Virus record (IMG/VR): IMGVR_UViG_3300010370_000043 | Coordinates: 1-57,144 of that record | DNA: 57,144 nt | Direction: 5' to 3' (one strand) | From: a virus | Part shown: piece by piece, positions 42,594 to 52,884 of the stretch | Numbering within the stretch: position 1 is the stretch's first letter | How the letters are laid out: each line of letters begins with the position of its first letter | Position numbers and translations under genes: made by a program | Notes under the pieces: model-generated | What the model was told of the DNA's origin: nothing | Databases searched by the model: none | Seen by the model: the letters and a program-made list of their open reading frames with translations, nothing else

Positions 42594-45500
42594 CTATTGC
42601 TCAGTGTAGTTAAGGGACATGTAAATCTCATTACTAGTTTCGTTATGGTTACCGAGTGACCGAGCGATAAAGAATGTTGCTAGGTTTCCGTCGTCCTCGT
42701 TGACAATACTCTCGGCTGAGATATTAAACACAGGGTTTAAATCAATCTCGGTCGGGGTATTAGCAGAAATGTAATACGTTGCTAGAGGAATCGCTTGACT
42801 TGGGTCAGTTAGGTACCTTAACGGGTACTGAGAGTTTGTAAAAATTCCGGCTGAGTTAGTCCCTCCAGTGGAAAAGAAACTGCCGCACTTGCGGGGATTG
42901 GTATGAACAGACTTGTACGTATCTAAAGCCGACTCACTCGCGTTAATTGTCGGAGCGGTAGACAGGTTAAGGAGATCGGCCTGGGTGTAAGTAGTAATCG
43001 ATTTTACTGCGCCGTTAGATTGCGGACTAGCCGACCATTGGCTGTGATAATCGGGAGTCCCAGAGTCTGAAATTGATACCGTTGAGCGGTGAGGGGTAAA
43101 TGGTCTAACGTCGACACCACTTGTTGTTTTTTGACCGACCCAAAGACCTCCAAGCTTTGCTCCTTGACGTCCCTGGACAAATACACGGATAAATGGGACG
43201 TTACCCGGTGCTATCTTAGAGACAAGAATTTGTCTAACCCTAGAACGTTTATCGATGTTTGCGATGTATACAACGTTATAGAATACGGTAACGCTACCTA
43301 CCGCTATACCTCCAGGTAAAGAGTTACCGATAGGTAACAGGTACAACGTGATTCCGTCTTCGATAACTCTGGTAATTCCGCCGGTTGTTGAAATATTTAC
43401 GGTAGAACTACCTTGGACTAAGGTAACCGTGTACGGTTCACCCAGGTTTGGCCAAGGAGAGCTTGTGTCAGATACATAATAAGTTGTTACAGAAGTCTCC
43501 GGATTGACTTCAGCTATAATGCTAACGTCGCTACGAAGTTCACGGCCAGCTTTACAAAATAGCCCACGGCAAGGGCCTCCCTCGATACCAGGCACGGAAA
43601 GACGTTGATCGTCAAGGTCGGTTAGAGCAGAGTATAAGGTAAATTCACCAGACTCTAAGTTATAAGTGTCTACAAATACGCGGGGGTTAGTCTCAATGTA
43701 TAAGATATTGTTTTGATGATCATTTACAAAATCGTAAGGTAGGCCTTCGTAAAAATTCTGACCATCCCACACTGCGGTTGGTTCGATTCCCCAGTTGACA
43801 CTGGGTGCTGTCGCGTATAAATCGTCGTCAGGGTCGGTTGTTTCCGGCCATACAAATCCGAAACGGAAAGAAGAGGAGTGAGAGGAGTCTAAACCTGCTT
43901 CCGATCCGCCAACCCAGTAGATGTAAAACTCATCGCTAAGCACGTCGACAGTGCTTAGAAGGATCTGATCACGGCGAAAATAGTCAAATTCTATGTCGTA
44001 ACCGGTTTCGTATGGGGAGATAGGAGCATAAAGGAAGGGTAGATAGACATTAGACGGTGACGGTAACGTGTTTCGGCTGGAAAGGTACACGTTTGAAGTT
44101 GCATTTCTTTGTAACTTAATGGTTAACGATCCGCTACTAAAATCCTTTTGAGTGGCGGGAAATAGGGCGTAAAGGTCATTCCCGATAACTCTTACAACTT
44201 GATTTCCAATAACGCTCCAGTTACCTGAACTGGCCGGGCTGCGAAATCCCCCAGCCGATGTCGTACTATACGCCGCTACCGCACTGTAACTCGATGCATC
44301 GGTACTTGATATTCCGATGGCCGGTCGGTCTAAAGTGAAGTACGGATCGACAGTAAATTTCCCTCTGAGCCGTCTGCTTTCAGGTAGTTGCTCCCATTCG
44401 TATCCTTCCTGGTGTGTATACGCCCACTCCGGACATCCCCTTTGCCGCACAATTTTAATTTCGCAATCTTGCTGACTGTACACAAATGCATTTTCGGGGA
44501 AAATCTCCTTTTTGTTGTAGAGTTCGGATCCGAAACGATTGACAAGAAACTGTCTAGGTTTGACACCCATTAACGTCGTCCAGTCGATAGCGTTGAGTTG
44601 AGTTTTTGATTGAGAAAACCCAGGACTAGGGAGATACTGAACCCTAGATTGTGCGTTTAGGCTGTATAACGTGCCTTTGTCATACCCATCGATGTAGTAC
44701 GATGCACCAAACTTATACACATACTGATCGACACGGATAGTGGAAGAGTCAGAGATCAGTAGGCGATACTTAAAGTAGAAAAACGGATCGGCAAGGCAAG
44801 GTTGGCCAAGCTGGTTTTCGATTACAAGGGTATGCAGAGTTACCCACCGACACTCGTCGTTCTCAACGGGTACGTACGCATAGAATCTTGCCCCAATTGC
44901 ACCGTACCAACCGAACTCGATCTTGTACATGGTCACGGTGTCCGGGTTAAGAATATATCCTGTTTCCCCTTCACCCCCTAACGGATCCCCGTTCATGATC
45001 TTTTGCTCGATCATGGTTTCGTATTGAACCTGGCCGTTACGAACAATAGTACGAGTGTTATCCGGGTAATTCGCATTCTGCAGAAATACGGTATCTTCTA
45101 ACGGAACGGTAGATCGGCGGACAATAGAAAAATTTGCACCGTTGCTAAGGCGGAACATGTACGAGTCGGTATCGTTTTCAATACCGAATTCGAGAACGGT
45201 TCCCGGACCGGCTCCGATTTCACTGACTTTGACGCCGTACGTAAATCCGCTGATGCGTCCGGGCTGGTAACGGAATGAGCGGATAGATTTTAAAGTAATT
45301 TCGCTACGAATACCTTGTACACCGCCGATCCGATTAGTATCAGTAGGCAGATCTATTTGTTCACCAAATGATTCGGACGGCCAGGAGTCCGAAAAGACAT
45401 TGTTTGTCCGGTCAGCGACAACGGGAGTGTCTAGAATGAAGTAGGGTAGTTTAAGGTCACGTTCGAGAGCAGTTACACTGGACTCGTCTGGGTGTACGGT

Positions 45501-46625
45501 AAACTCCCAGTTCTTAAGATCAGAGCGGAGCAGATTCCAGTTTAATCCGAAGTACTTCTCCCATAGCTCCGGAGTCGGATTTGTTCGGATCCGGTAATGA
45601 CCACGGTCTTCGGAGCGGCCGAAGGGATAGTAAACGCGCGTGCTGCTAAAGAAAAACGAATCCCAGGAGACATTGAGATCTTGAGGCAACCTAGCAGTCG
45701 CTTCAGGAATGATGACTCCGCTCGCACCCCATAACGACTCACTACCACGCCAATCTTCAACCGTCGTCGTATTAAAGTTATAAGCGCGTCCGCTAGGAAT
45801 AATTGGGTAATTACTTATTGGACCGAAGCGGTTTTGTTTAATATCTAGCCAAATTTTATCCCAGTACAACTCGTTAAAAACGGGGGTACCGTTACCACCT
45901 GTAGTAGGAGGGTATGTGGTAAGCAGGTACCCAAGGTTAAATTGTTCCCATTGTGACTGTGCGAAGTTTTCAACAACATACCGAAAGAGATATAACGCGA
46001 CAATAGAGTTAAGGTATTGCCCCCATCCGGTATAGCGTTCACCTCCCCCTGGATTAATAAGTTGGTCTTGGATACTTGGACGTGGAGGTTCTAGGAACGG
46101 GGTAGGATTTGACGATAATACAATCGCCGCGTTTCTCTCATCTTCGTCGAAACTTGTTGGATAATAATTTCCAGTCGAACTTGGGCGTCTCGTCCACCAC
46201 CACCTTGATGAATCTCCATCTCCGTAACCGCCAATGTCAACGCGCCAGTCTTTAGGGTCGAGTCCGTAGGTTGATACGTTTCCGAATAGTCCTTGCTGTG
46301 TGGTCTCGCGATTGATACCTAGCAACGACCGTGACACCTCGCTCTGCTCCTCGAAGCGTTCGACAATAGGGAGAGCGGCAGGGGAGCCTTTACTGAAGGT
46401 ATTCGCCGTGCTCAAGCCGTCAGCTTGATACGACTCTGAATTGACAACAACACTAGGAGCTGTATCCGCCCCATATTCACTAATTTTGTATTCGTCTTTC
46501 TCCGTAACTAACGGCGCACCTTGTTCAGTGGATAGGGCAAAACCCCTAATGTCCACCATTTGTTTAACACTACGACTTTTACGAGGCGGTGTTTTATCCG
46601 CCCGGATTGATTGTTTGCCGGCCAT
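42594..46625 (-). CDS. large virion structural protein, 1343 aa (paralogue of next)
   Basis: Begins at ATG 46625, three bases after the stop of its paralogue. Shared blocks: an MAGKQ-type N-terminus, SLLGI, a FRYQPGRISGFTYGVKV strand, MYKIEFGWYGAIGARFYAYVPV, RWVTLHTLVIENQL and KFGASYYIDGYDKGTL. These blocks recall large virion proteins of T4-like cyanophages. Extra material (Trp-rich segments around residues 140-360, and a long C-terminal beta region with CPEWAY and GGLWVGQKT) is unique to this copy. Probably a baseplate or whisker-like protein. No enzymatic residues identified. Confidence 0.7.
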   Translation of the reverse strand: MAGKQSIRADKTPPRKSRSVKQMVDIRGFALSTEQGAPLVTEKDEYKISEYGADTAPSVVVNSESYQADGLSTANTFSKGSPAALPIVERFEEQSEVSRSLLGINRETTQQGLFGNVSTYGLDPKDWRVDIGGYGDGDSSRWWWTRRPSSTGNYYPTSFDEDERNAAIVLSSNPTPFLEPPRPSIQDQLINPGGGERYTGWGQYLNSIVALYLFRYVVENFAQSQWEQFNLGYLLTTYPPTTGGNGTPVFNELYWDKIWLDIKQNRFGPISNYPIIPSGRAYNFNTTTVEDWRGSESLWGASGVIIPEATARLPQDLNVSWDSFFFSSTRVYYPFGRSEDRGHYRIRTNPTPELWEKYFGLNWNLLRSDLKNWEFTVHPDESSVTALERDLKLPYFILDTPVVADRTNNVFSDSWPSESFGEQIDLPTDTNRIGGVQGIRSEITLKSIRSFRYQPGRISGFTYGVKVSEIGAGPGTVLEFGIENDTDSYMFRLSNGANFSIVRRSTVPLEDTVFLQNANYPDNTRTIVRNGQVQYETMIEQKIMNGDPLGGEGETGYILNPDTVTMYKIEFGWYGAIGARFYAYVPVENDECRWVTLHTLVIENQLGQPCLADPFFYFKYRLLISDSSTIRVDQYVYKFGASYYIDGYDKGTLYSLNAQSRVQYLPSPGFSQSKTQLNAIDWTTLMGVKPRQFLVNRFGSELYNKKEIFPENAFVYSQQDCEIKIVRQRGCPEWAYTHQEGYEWEQLPESRRLRGKFTVDPYFTLDRPAIGISSTDASSYSAVAAYSTTSAGGFRSPASSGNWSVIGNQVVRVIGNDLYALFPATQKDFSSGSLTIKLQRNATSNVYLSSRNTLPSPSNVYLPFLYAPISPYETGYDIEFDYFRRDQILLSTVDVLSDEFYIYWVGGSEAGLDSSHSSSFRFGFVWPETTDPDDDLYATAPSVNWGIEPTAVWDGQNFYEGLPYDFVNDHQNNILYIETNPRVFVDTYNLESGEFTLYSALTDLDDQRLSVPGIEGGPCRGLFCKAGRELRSDVSIIAEVNPETSVTTYYVSDTSSPWPNLGEPYTVTLVQGSSTVNISTTGGITRVIEDGITLYLLPIGNSLPGGIAVGSVTVFYNVVYIANIDKRSRVRQILVSKIAPGNVPFIRVFVQGRQGAKLGGLWVGQKTTSGVDVRPFTPHRSTVSISDSGTPDYHSQWSASPQSNGAVKSITTYTQADLLNLSTAPTINASESALDTYKSVHTNPRKCGSFFSTGGTNSAGIFTNSQYPLRYLTDPSQAIPLATYYISANTPTEIDLNPVFNISAESIVNEDDGNLATFFIARSLGNHNETSNEIYMSLNYTEQ

Positions 46626-46628
46626 TGA

Positions 46629-49600
46629 TCACTGCTCCTCCCAGGTTAGAGAGTTGACAATAGAAAGTTGAGTCGATGGTTGGCTGGTCGCCGATGTTGA
46701 TTCCCACATCGCATATGCGCAGAGAATGTCGACCTCATTGGTAAGAGGGTACGAGATGTACTCTTTGTTGTAGGCGAAGTAATCGGTCAAGTCGTACTGT
46801 GCACCACCTGCATTACTATACAAGGAGAAGATGATACTGCCGGTGTTAGCGACTGGGGATAAACGGAAGTCTTGTGATACCGATGCACCGGATAACTGTG
46901 CGATAGACTCAAAACTACCAACCCGTTCAGTCTCGTTCCATTTCTTTTGATCTTCGTACTTGGTGTGAGTAAAATCACCGGTAAACGGAGTGATTGTACC
47001 TTGGGTATTAAACGTATACATTCTGACCGGAAGCACGGATCCGTATACAGTTACCGGCTCGTTCTGAGCGGTATAGTTTTGAACGTAGTACTTAGACCCT
47101 TTACGGAAAAAGCGAACGAGAATTGAAGTTTCGGATACAGAGGGATTGGTGGGGAAACCACCTACCGGAACCGATCCGGTACCAATGCCCCTCATGTATG
47201 CGTGTAGGTACGAGCCATCAGCACTAAGCAATCCTTGGAGGGTGGTGAAATCACCGCTGGAAATATTTGTGCCGGATATAATTTCTCTAGGGATAGTGCC
47301 AGATCCAAGATTGAAGCCAAATTGCGGGGAGCCGGAAATACTGTAAAGCGTGATAGCGTAGGACTGAGAAAGTGCGGAATTGTTTAGATTATTGGTAATC
47401 AGTAGCGGGTTTTTAATAAAATTAACCGTTACAATATTACTGTCAGTGCTGGGGTCGGTAATACCGATGCCGTACTTAATTGGGTAGAGCTGGATCCGGT
47501 TGCGGATCGGTGTGCCAGTGGTGTTGCTGACTTCATCCTTGGCGCGTAACGCCATCATTGCACGTTGACGACGCGGCACAATAAGTTCGATTGAACTACC
47601 ATTGCTTAAGAAAGTTGTTGATTTATTGAAGTACAGTCGGACATTGCTACCTCCGTCGTTTTCTACCCAAATCACCCTCATAGTCGTATCGGCTTTCAGA
47701 TACGCACCGATTAGTTGATCTTTATTTGCTTGGGGGACCGTGCTTGCAAGGATGCTAAAGTAGTTACTGGCTGGTACGGTAGCGACTGAAGTTTTGATAC
47801 CACCATACGATACGGATTTAGCGTAATCAGACGACTTGGATAGCAGTTTGACTGTGCCCTTGTCGCCACCGTCAATATAATACGATGCACCGTATTTTAC
47901 TAGTGTGCTTTTGTTGTTCGGTAGCCCGTTGCTTAGCCCGGAATGGGTTAGATACGTAATCGGGAGTGTCGCATTGCCCAACGAAGCTACATCGAGTTGG
48001 TTCGATGCCCTCATGTGGTGTACGCGCACCCACCTCGCTTCACCGTTAGCCACTGGAACATAGCAAAGGAACAACGCACCGACTGCCCCGTACCATGAGA
48101 AATCGATTTTCCACATGGTTACTTTGGTAAAATCGACATCGTATACAGAAGCGTCGGTTAGAGTCTGACCATTAATTTGAATTTGATCACCGGGACGCTT
48201 GACGCCAATAATTGTTGGGTCGACGTTAGCGGTAGAAACATCAGACCAACGGACGATATTGTCACTACGGCCGTTAAGCTGGTCGTTGCTGAACATAGCA
48301 CGAACCGGACGCCACTCGTATACTGTGCGGTATTGGGGCGGGACACAAATCTTAAACCACTCCTTTAACGTAACGTTCTTAGTACCCGGATCACTAGAGG
48401 CAGTGTTGTATTCTTTGCCCGCGCTTCGGTGAGAATCGAGACCGAAAGCAGCGTCGAATTCGCCGTTAGAGATCTGTGTTCCACCTTGAACCGTTACCAA
48501 TAGGTTCCAGACTTTGACTCCGCTATTCGCTTCTGACGGGTCTGTGTCATACCCGAATCTGGAATTGTTAACCGCAACGCTAAGAGCGTCGCCGGACAGG
48601 GTGATCTCAGATGTAAAGTCAGCTCCACCACCTCTACTCAAATTTGTAACAATGTCTTCCCACCGGCAGTGTGCGTCGAGACGGATATACTGCGATGCGG
48701 GCTTCAGGAACTGGTTGTTAGTCTTCCAGCCCTCATACTCCAAAGTCGTAAATGTGCTCGACTCTCGTTGATCGAGAGGGAACTGGAACTGACGGCCGGC
48801 AAGGTGCTCGATAAAAGAGTTACTAGAGTCTCGATATGAGAGACGAACCGCGTATCCAGAGTTCGGTTCGTAGTCGGAAAGGGTGTTGGGGGTAGATTCA
48901 ACCGCTCGTACGTCAGACGGTGCATAGCACAGACTTGGATCGTAAATGGCGGCGGCGACATAGCATAGGCCGTTGCGGTAAATGACTGGGTCGACACCCA
49001 CTACGCCCCAGTTACCACCCTTGATATTACTCGTGCCACTCAGCGCTGCTACTTTGTTCCATGCGTCGCCAGTGGATTCGATGCCGGTAGGTTGGGATGG
49101 GGTCAGGGCCTGGGTCCGTCTAATACACCGGAAGTCGTTGTTATCACCACTGTTAACAATTTCGAAGTAGTAACCGTCAAACTTATCAAAGATGCCCCAT
49201 TTTTTAATCGTTGGCGCACCCTTCATGATGTTGCGGTTGGGGGTCGTCTGGTCGTATGTGGATAACGTCCGATTCATTTTGACGCCCATGGTCGAAGACG
49301 AAACCCGGCCGGGCTGATAACGGAAGAATCGCTTTGAAGTCAGTACGGTCGTCCGGCCTTCGCTCGCGACTAACTCCGCGCCCGCCTCACGTTCAAGGTG
49401 GTTTACGCCTGTTCCGGTATCCGGATCGTTCTCAAGGGGGATTTGAGACCATTCTGAGGGGTTGACGTCGTAGGTGTTGACGTCAGCGAAGATGCCTAGA
49501 GCGACTTCGGCCCTGGGGATGCCGAGCAGGCTTAACGCCACCTCCGACTGGATCTTATTCTGTTCTTCAACCGGAATCGGGGGCTGATCCTCCGCGAATA

Positions 49601-49682
49601 CGACTGGGAGTGAATTGACCGCCTTTTGTTGACCGAGGGGAACCGGGGCAGTTTTACCAATAATCGTTTGTTTGTTAGCCAT
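46629..49682 (-). CDS. large virion structural protein, 1017 aa (paralogue of previous)
   Basis: ATG 49682 lies five bases after the stop of the beta-helix gene. It has MANKQ at the start, RFFRYQPGRVSSSTMGVKM near residue 120, MWKIDFSWYGAVGALFLCYVPVANGEARW near 510 and YGASYYIDGGDKGTV near 615, in the same order as in the paralogue at 42594. The conserved order shows a duplication of a whole gene followed by divergence in the linkers. Function inferred as baseplate or tail structural. Confidence 0.7.
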   Translation of the reverse strand: MANKQTIIGKTAPVPLGQQKAVNSLPVVFAEDQPPIPVEEQNKIQSEVALSLLGIPRAEVALGIFADVNTYDVNPSEWSQIPLENDPDTGTGVNHLEREAGAELVASEGRTTVLTSKRFFRYQPGRVSSSTMGVKMNRTLSTYDQTTPNRNIMKGAPTIKKWGIFDKFDGYYFEIVNSGDNNDFRCIRRTQALTPSQPTGIESTGDAWNKVAALSGTSNIKGGNWGVVGVDPVIYRNGLCYVAAAIYDPSLCYAPSDVRAVESTPNTLSDYEPNSGYAVRLSYRDSSNSFIEHLAGRQFQFPLDQRESSTFTTLEYEGWKTNNQFLKPASQYIRLDAHCRWEDIVTNLSRGGGADFTSEITLSGDALSVAVNNSRFGYDTDPSEANSGVKVWNLLVTVQGGTQISNGEFDAAFGLDSHRSAGKEYNTASSDPGTKNVTLKEWFKICVPPQYRTVYEWRPVRAMFSNDQLNGRSDNIVRWSDVSTANVDPTIIGVKRPGDQIQINGQTLTDASVYDVDFTKVTMWKIDFSWYGAVGALFLCYVPVANGEARWVRVHHMRASNQLDVASLGNATLPITYLTHSGLSNGLPNNKSTLVKYGASYYIDGGDKGTVKLLSKSSDYAKSVSYGGIKTSVATVPASNYFSILASTVPQANKDQLIGAYLKADTTMRVIWVENDGGSNVRLYFNKSTTFLSNGSSIELIVPRRQRAMMALRAKDEVSNTTGTPIRNRIQLYPIKYGIGITDPSTDSNIVTVNFIKNPLLITNNLNNSALSQSYAITLYSISGSPQFGFNLGSGTIPREIISGTNISSGDFTTLQGLLSADGSYLHAYMRGIGTGSVPVGGFPTNPSVSETSILVRFFRKGSKYYVQNYTAQNEPVTVYGSVLPVRMYTFNTQGTITPFTGDFTHTKYEDQKKWNETERVGSFESIAQLSGASVSQDFRLSPVANTGSIIFSLYSNAGGAQYDLTDYFAYNKEYISYPLTNEVDILCAYAMWESTSATSQPSTQLSIVNSLTWEEQ

Positions 49683-49687
49683 GGGGA

Positions 49688-51946
49688 TCAGAAGGAATGG
49701 GCGATTAGGTTGCCGTCAGCGACGAAGTAGTTAGAGCGAACGATAAATAATGAGCCGCCCAAGAATTCAATGGGGGTAGATGATAGCGAGAGGCCGGAGA
49801 TAGGATTTAGAAGAAGAGAGTTAGTGTCGGAATCGATACTGACTACGGTATACGCAGCGGTTTGATCCCAAGCATTAAGACCGGAGTTGCTGAAACCGGA
49901 GATTCGAATCTTATCATTTTCGGTGCTTGTGGCTGAGTAGATTTGAAAACTTAACAGATCGCTAGGGTTTCGCAGAGCGATAGCGATATACGGGTTGCCA
50001 CCGATTGTCCTGCTGCAGATAGATAGTGGTGAAAATCCTCGAGATCCATTACCAATCAACACGGTCGCGGTTACTTCGTACATATAACCGTTTACACTGG
50101 TTAACGTGTTCGTTGCGGGCAAGGTTTTACCACCTACCGTTGCGGTTGTGGTACCTGGTAAGGTAAGGGAAAAAATTCCCGCATCAAGCTGAGCGGCGGT
50201 TTCGAGTACTCGGAAAGATCCGACAGCAGGAGTCGTCTTTAATCCGGCTGCGTTCAACGCGAAGATGTCCGCGTTTATTGAGTTCTTGACAATACCGACG
50301 GACTCACCACCCAACGTTACGGTCATGTACACGGGGTCAAGAGCAATACCCTGACGGACTTCAATTGTTGCTTTACTGTACTCGTTGTTGTAGGTATCGA
50401 TAGAGCGGATGACGGAGTCGTTATCGCTATAGGCCAGGTTACCCTGAGCGTTCCACTGGAACGAGGTTTCAAGTGTTAGGCCGTTATCCCCACACGACCG
50501 GATTATATTACCGTTTATTGTGCTGTATTCGGTGCTGATGACTCGTGGACCAGTAGTTGCGAATTCGAAGCGATTACCCTGAGCGACGATGTTTTCGCTA
50601 GTATCGATTAGTAATGGTGATACGGTTTGTTCGTAGGCGCGGCCGGTAAACTGTACCGTGTTGTTGGTAATAACAGCTCCACGTGTACCGTATAGTGCGA
50701 TGCCGCCTCCGCCGCATTCAGTCACCGTGCAGTCGTTGATAACAATGTTGTCGCCATATTTGACCTGTAACCCTACCTCCGATGTGACCGGTGATATTTG
50801 CGAAAACGATTCGCCTCTATTGCCATCGATTGCTATTGAACGGATGCGGATGCCGGAGACTCTTGGTGATACGGATTCTCCCGTAAAGTTCAAAACTCCC
50901 GGGGTTGTCGGATTGCTTAACGTACACGCAAGGCGTTTGAGTACCGAACCGTCTCCAATACCCCTAAGTGAAAGGTTGGAGAAATCAGATTGTGACGTAT
51001 TAACAAACGACGTATCGGAAATATTGTAGATGCCGGCTGGGAAAAATACCTCTTTGATTGAACCGGACGCAGCAAGAGATAACGCATTACGGACGGATTC
51101 GGTATCGTCGATGACAAAGCGAGCAGTGTGTCCGGCGGCGAGTTGGCTGCCGGCAGAGATCCCGGTACATTGAATGTAGCTGGGTAAAGAACCGAGAGGG
51201 TTAGGAATAATCCTTAACCGCTCCCGACCTCGCACTCTCCGGATCTGTGTAACCTCTGACCCCGCAACGGAAAATACGTTGGACAGGTAGGAGGGGAGGA
51301 CGGGGTCGGACTCCCACCCTGGAATTTCTAGCAGACCGAGGTCGCGAAAGACGTTATTCCCTGAACCCGGGTAGCCAACTTTGTTATTTCCGATAACTCC
51401 GAGAAAATCAACCCGGTTACCCCAGACTCGGTAGATAACCGGCAATGCGTATTGCGTAGTTCGAGAAAAAGTAAGCTGAACGTATTGTTCAGTTCCCCAT
51501 AAGTCGGGGTTCAAAACTTTTGTTCCAACGCTAACCACTGATCTAAAGAACGGCAAGCGACCGTTTTGTGGATCGAATCCGAAGACGTAATAGGTTAACG
51601 GAGCAAGGTTAGCGTTTGTGCCAGGGGAAGTTGAGAAATTAACACCGACGGAGGTGTGGGCGGATACGGAAAGAATTGGAGTATCGACGACAGTTGGGGA
51701 GTCGTATGAGAAGACTTGCAGGCCGGTGCCAGACTTAAGCACGTCCTGGTATTGAAACAACGAGTTACCATTTCCGTCATCGATGCTTGAAATGGTAACA
51801 ATGTTATCGCTAATATCTGATATTGTTCCCGTAAACTCTAGTTCACCTCGGCCGGTCGCTCCGAGATTTCGTACGTTAACGTACGCGTTTCGATCTTCTG
51901 GAACCTGGACTACAACGTCCCCTGACCTCTCCGGTATGTACCGCAT
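49688..51946 (-). CDS. beta-helix tailspike, pectate-lyase-like, 752 aa
   Basis: A likely receptor-binding or polysaccharide-degrading spike. After an N-terminal domain, about residues 285-520 show the parallel beta-helix pattern: FVIDDTESVRNALSLA, KEVFFPAGIYNIS, then repeated short strands LSLRGIGDG, IRIRSIAIDGNRG, NIVINDCTVTECGGGGIALYGT, AVITNNTVQFTG and NIVAQGNRFEF. The opening FPAGxY is typical of pectate_lyase_3 tailspikes. Catalytic acids cannot be placed. ATG 51946 is 29 bases after a late motif that begins inside the stop region of the upstream small gene. Confidence 0.75.
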   Translation of the reverse strand: MRYIPERSGDVVVQVPEDRNAYVNVRNLGATGRGELEFTGTISDISDNIVTISSIDDGNGNSLFQYQDVLKSGTGLQVFSYDSPTVVDTPILSVSAHTSVGVNFSTSPGTNANLAPLTYYVFGFDPQNGRLPFFRSVVSVGTKVLNPDLWGTEQYVQLTFSRTTQYALPVIYRVWGNRVDFLGVIGNNKVGYPGSGNNVFRDLGLLEIPGWESDPVLPSYLSNVFSVAGSEVTQIRRVRGRERLRIIPNPLGSLPSYIQCTGISAGSQLAAGHTARFVIDDTESVRNALSLAASGSIKEVFFPAGIYNISDTSFVNTSQSDFSNLSLRGIGDGSVLKRLACTLSNPTTPGVLNFTGESVSPRVSGIRIRSIAIDGNRGESFSQISPVTSEVGLQVKYGDNIVINDCTVTECGGGGIALYGTRGAVITNNTVQFTGRAYEQTVSPLLIDTSENIVAQGNRFEFATTGPRVISTEYSTINGNIIRSCGDNGLTLETSFQWNAQGNLAYSDNDSVIRSIDTYNNEYSKATIEVRQGIALDPVYMTVTLGGESVGIVKNSINADIFALNAAGLKTTPAVGSFRVLETAAQLDAGIFSLTLPGTTTATVGGKTLPATNTLTSVNGYMYEVTATVLIGNGSRGFSPLSICSRTIGGNPYIAIALRNPSDLLSFQIYSATSTENDKIRISGFSNSGLNAWDQTAAYTVVSIDSDTNSLLLNPISGLSLSSTPIEFLGGSLFIVRSNYFVADGNLIAHSF

Positions 51947-51957
51947 GCGAAATATCC

Positions 51958-51975
51958 TCTACTTTAGCTTTCAAC
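51958..51975 (-). promoter_or_regulatory. late-type motif GTTGAAAGC-TAA-AGTAGAG
   Basis: Complete GTTGAAAGC with the distal element one base farther than usual. The motif is read through as the final codons (Val-Glu-Ser-stop) of the gene at 51964. Confidence 0.6.
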
Positions 51976-52146
51976 GAAAAACCGGCCGAGGAGAGGGTGA
52001 GAGCTAAAGCCGGAGTCCGCTAATTCGGATAATGACTGTTTAAACTCTTTCTCTTTTACCGGATTGTTTTGTAGTGAATTCAGCTCCTGTTCGATCTGAT
52101 AGGGATCTGGATACTTACCATCTATCCGATAGATATTTTCAAGCAT
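51964..52146 (-). CDS. hypothetical protein, 60 aa
   Basis: ATG 52146 is one base after the previous stop (52148), so it is coupled to it. It is helical with a charged core (YQIEQELNSLQNNPVKEKEFKQSLSELADSG). Its last four codons, GTT-GAA-AGC-TAA, are the late promoter of the next gene. No known family. Confidence 0.5.
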   Translation of the reverse strand: MLENIYRIDGKYPDPYQIEQELNSLQNNPVKEKEFKQSLSELADSGFSSHPLLGRFFVES

Positions 52147-52147
52147 G

Positions 52148-52543
52148 TTAGATATCGTAGGTAGTTAGGGGGCGATGGAGAGTGTAAGATAATACTGTAT
52201 CTAACGCGTTAGACGCTGTACTACCATGCCAAACAAACAGTTGATCGCCCTCTTTCAACGTAAATTTATTGCCGTTGATAACATCGTAGGAGGTGTTAGG
52301 GGGTAGATTAAGATTGTTGAGAATGTAGGCGGTTGTGATTCCGTTGATGATTTTGGCTGATACGGCCAGGTTGGTGGTAGTTTTGTTACACAACAGCAGA
52401 GAAGTCACTAACGCGAAAACTTTTTGATAGTCCTCTGGCGTGCCGGTGGTTGTAGGCACGGTAATCAGCCTGCCGGCTTCTGCACCCTCGACGTTTGTCG
52501 GTGATGCGAACTTGTTTGTGGAGACGTTGGAAGGGAGTAACAT
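52148..52543 (-). CDS. small virion protein, 131 aa
   Basis: Likely cyanophage-type structural protein: a beta-rich chain with KIINGITTAYILNNLNLPP, GNKFTLKEGDQLFVWHG and a TLSYTLHRPLTTYDI end. ATG 52543. It follows the gene at 52553 after nine bases and precedes the 60-residue gene. No named family recognised. Confidence 0.6.
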   Translation of the reverse strand: MLLPSNVSTNKFASPTNVEGAEAGRLITVPTTTGTPEDYQKVFALVTSLLLCNKTTTNLAVSAKIINGITTAYILNNLNLPPNTSYDVINGNKFTLKEGDQLFVWHGSTASNALDTVLSYTLHRPLTTYDI

Positions 52544-52552
52544 GACGGGGAA

Positions 52553-52861
52553 TTAGCTCCAGATTGCGGTGTTAATAAACTGCGCGGCGTGCATGCCGAC
52601 TAAATCCACTCGGCGGATTGGGGAGTACGCGGTTTCGGGGTCTGACTCCACCTCGATGACGTTACGGGCGAGGACGAGAGGGATCTCGGATCCAAAACCA
52701 TCCTGGAGTCGGCCCTGGTTGCGGAGGGCGAGGTTGCCGGTTCGGCGGAGGGGTAAGAACGTGGTCGGTACACCGTCAGTATCCGGTTGACCGGTGACGG
52801 TTGTAAGGACGAGATTTGAAAATGTCTTACTGACATCAAAATCCCTAATACCTTGTGCCAT
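52553..52861 (-). CDS. small virion protein, 102 aa
   Basis: ATG 52861, 41 bases after a consensus late motif. MAQGIRDFDVSKTFSNLVLTTVTG at the N-terminus and RRVDLVGMHAAQFINTAIW at the end are similar in style to small conserved structural proteins of cyanophages. First gene of the transcript running to the virion cluster at 51946. Function unknown. Confidence 0.6.
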   Translation of the reverse strand: MAQGIRDFDVSKTFSNLVLTTVTGQPDTDGVPTTFLPLRRTGNLALRNQGRLQDGFGSEIPLVLARNVIEVESDPETAYSPIRRVDLVGMHAAQFINTAIWS

Positions 52862-52884
52862 AAGTTTTTAATTTGTTTTTCTGA

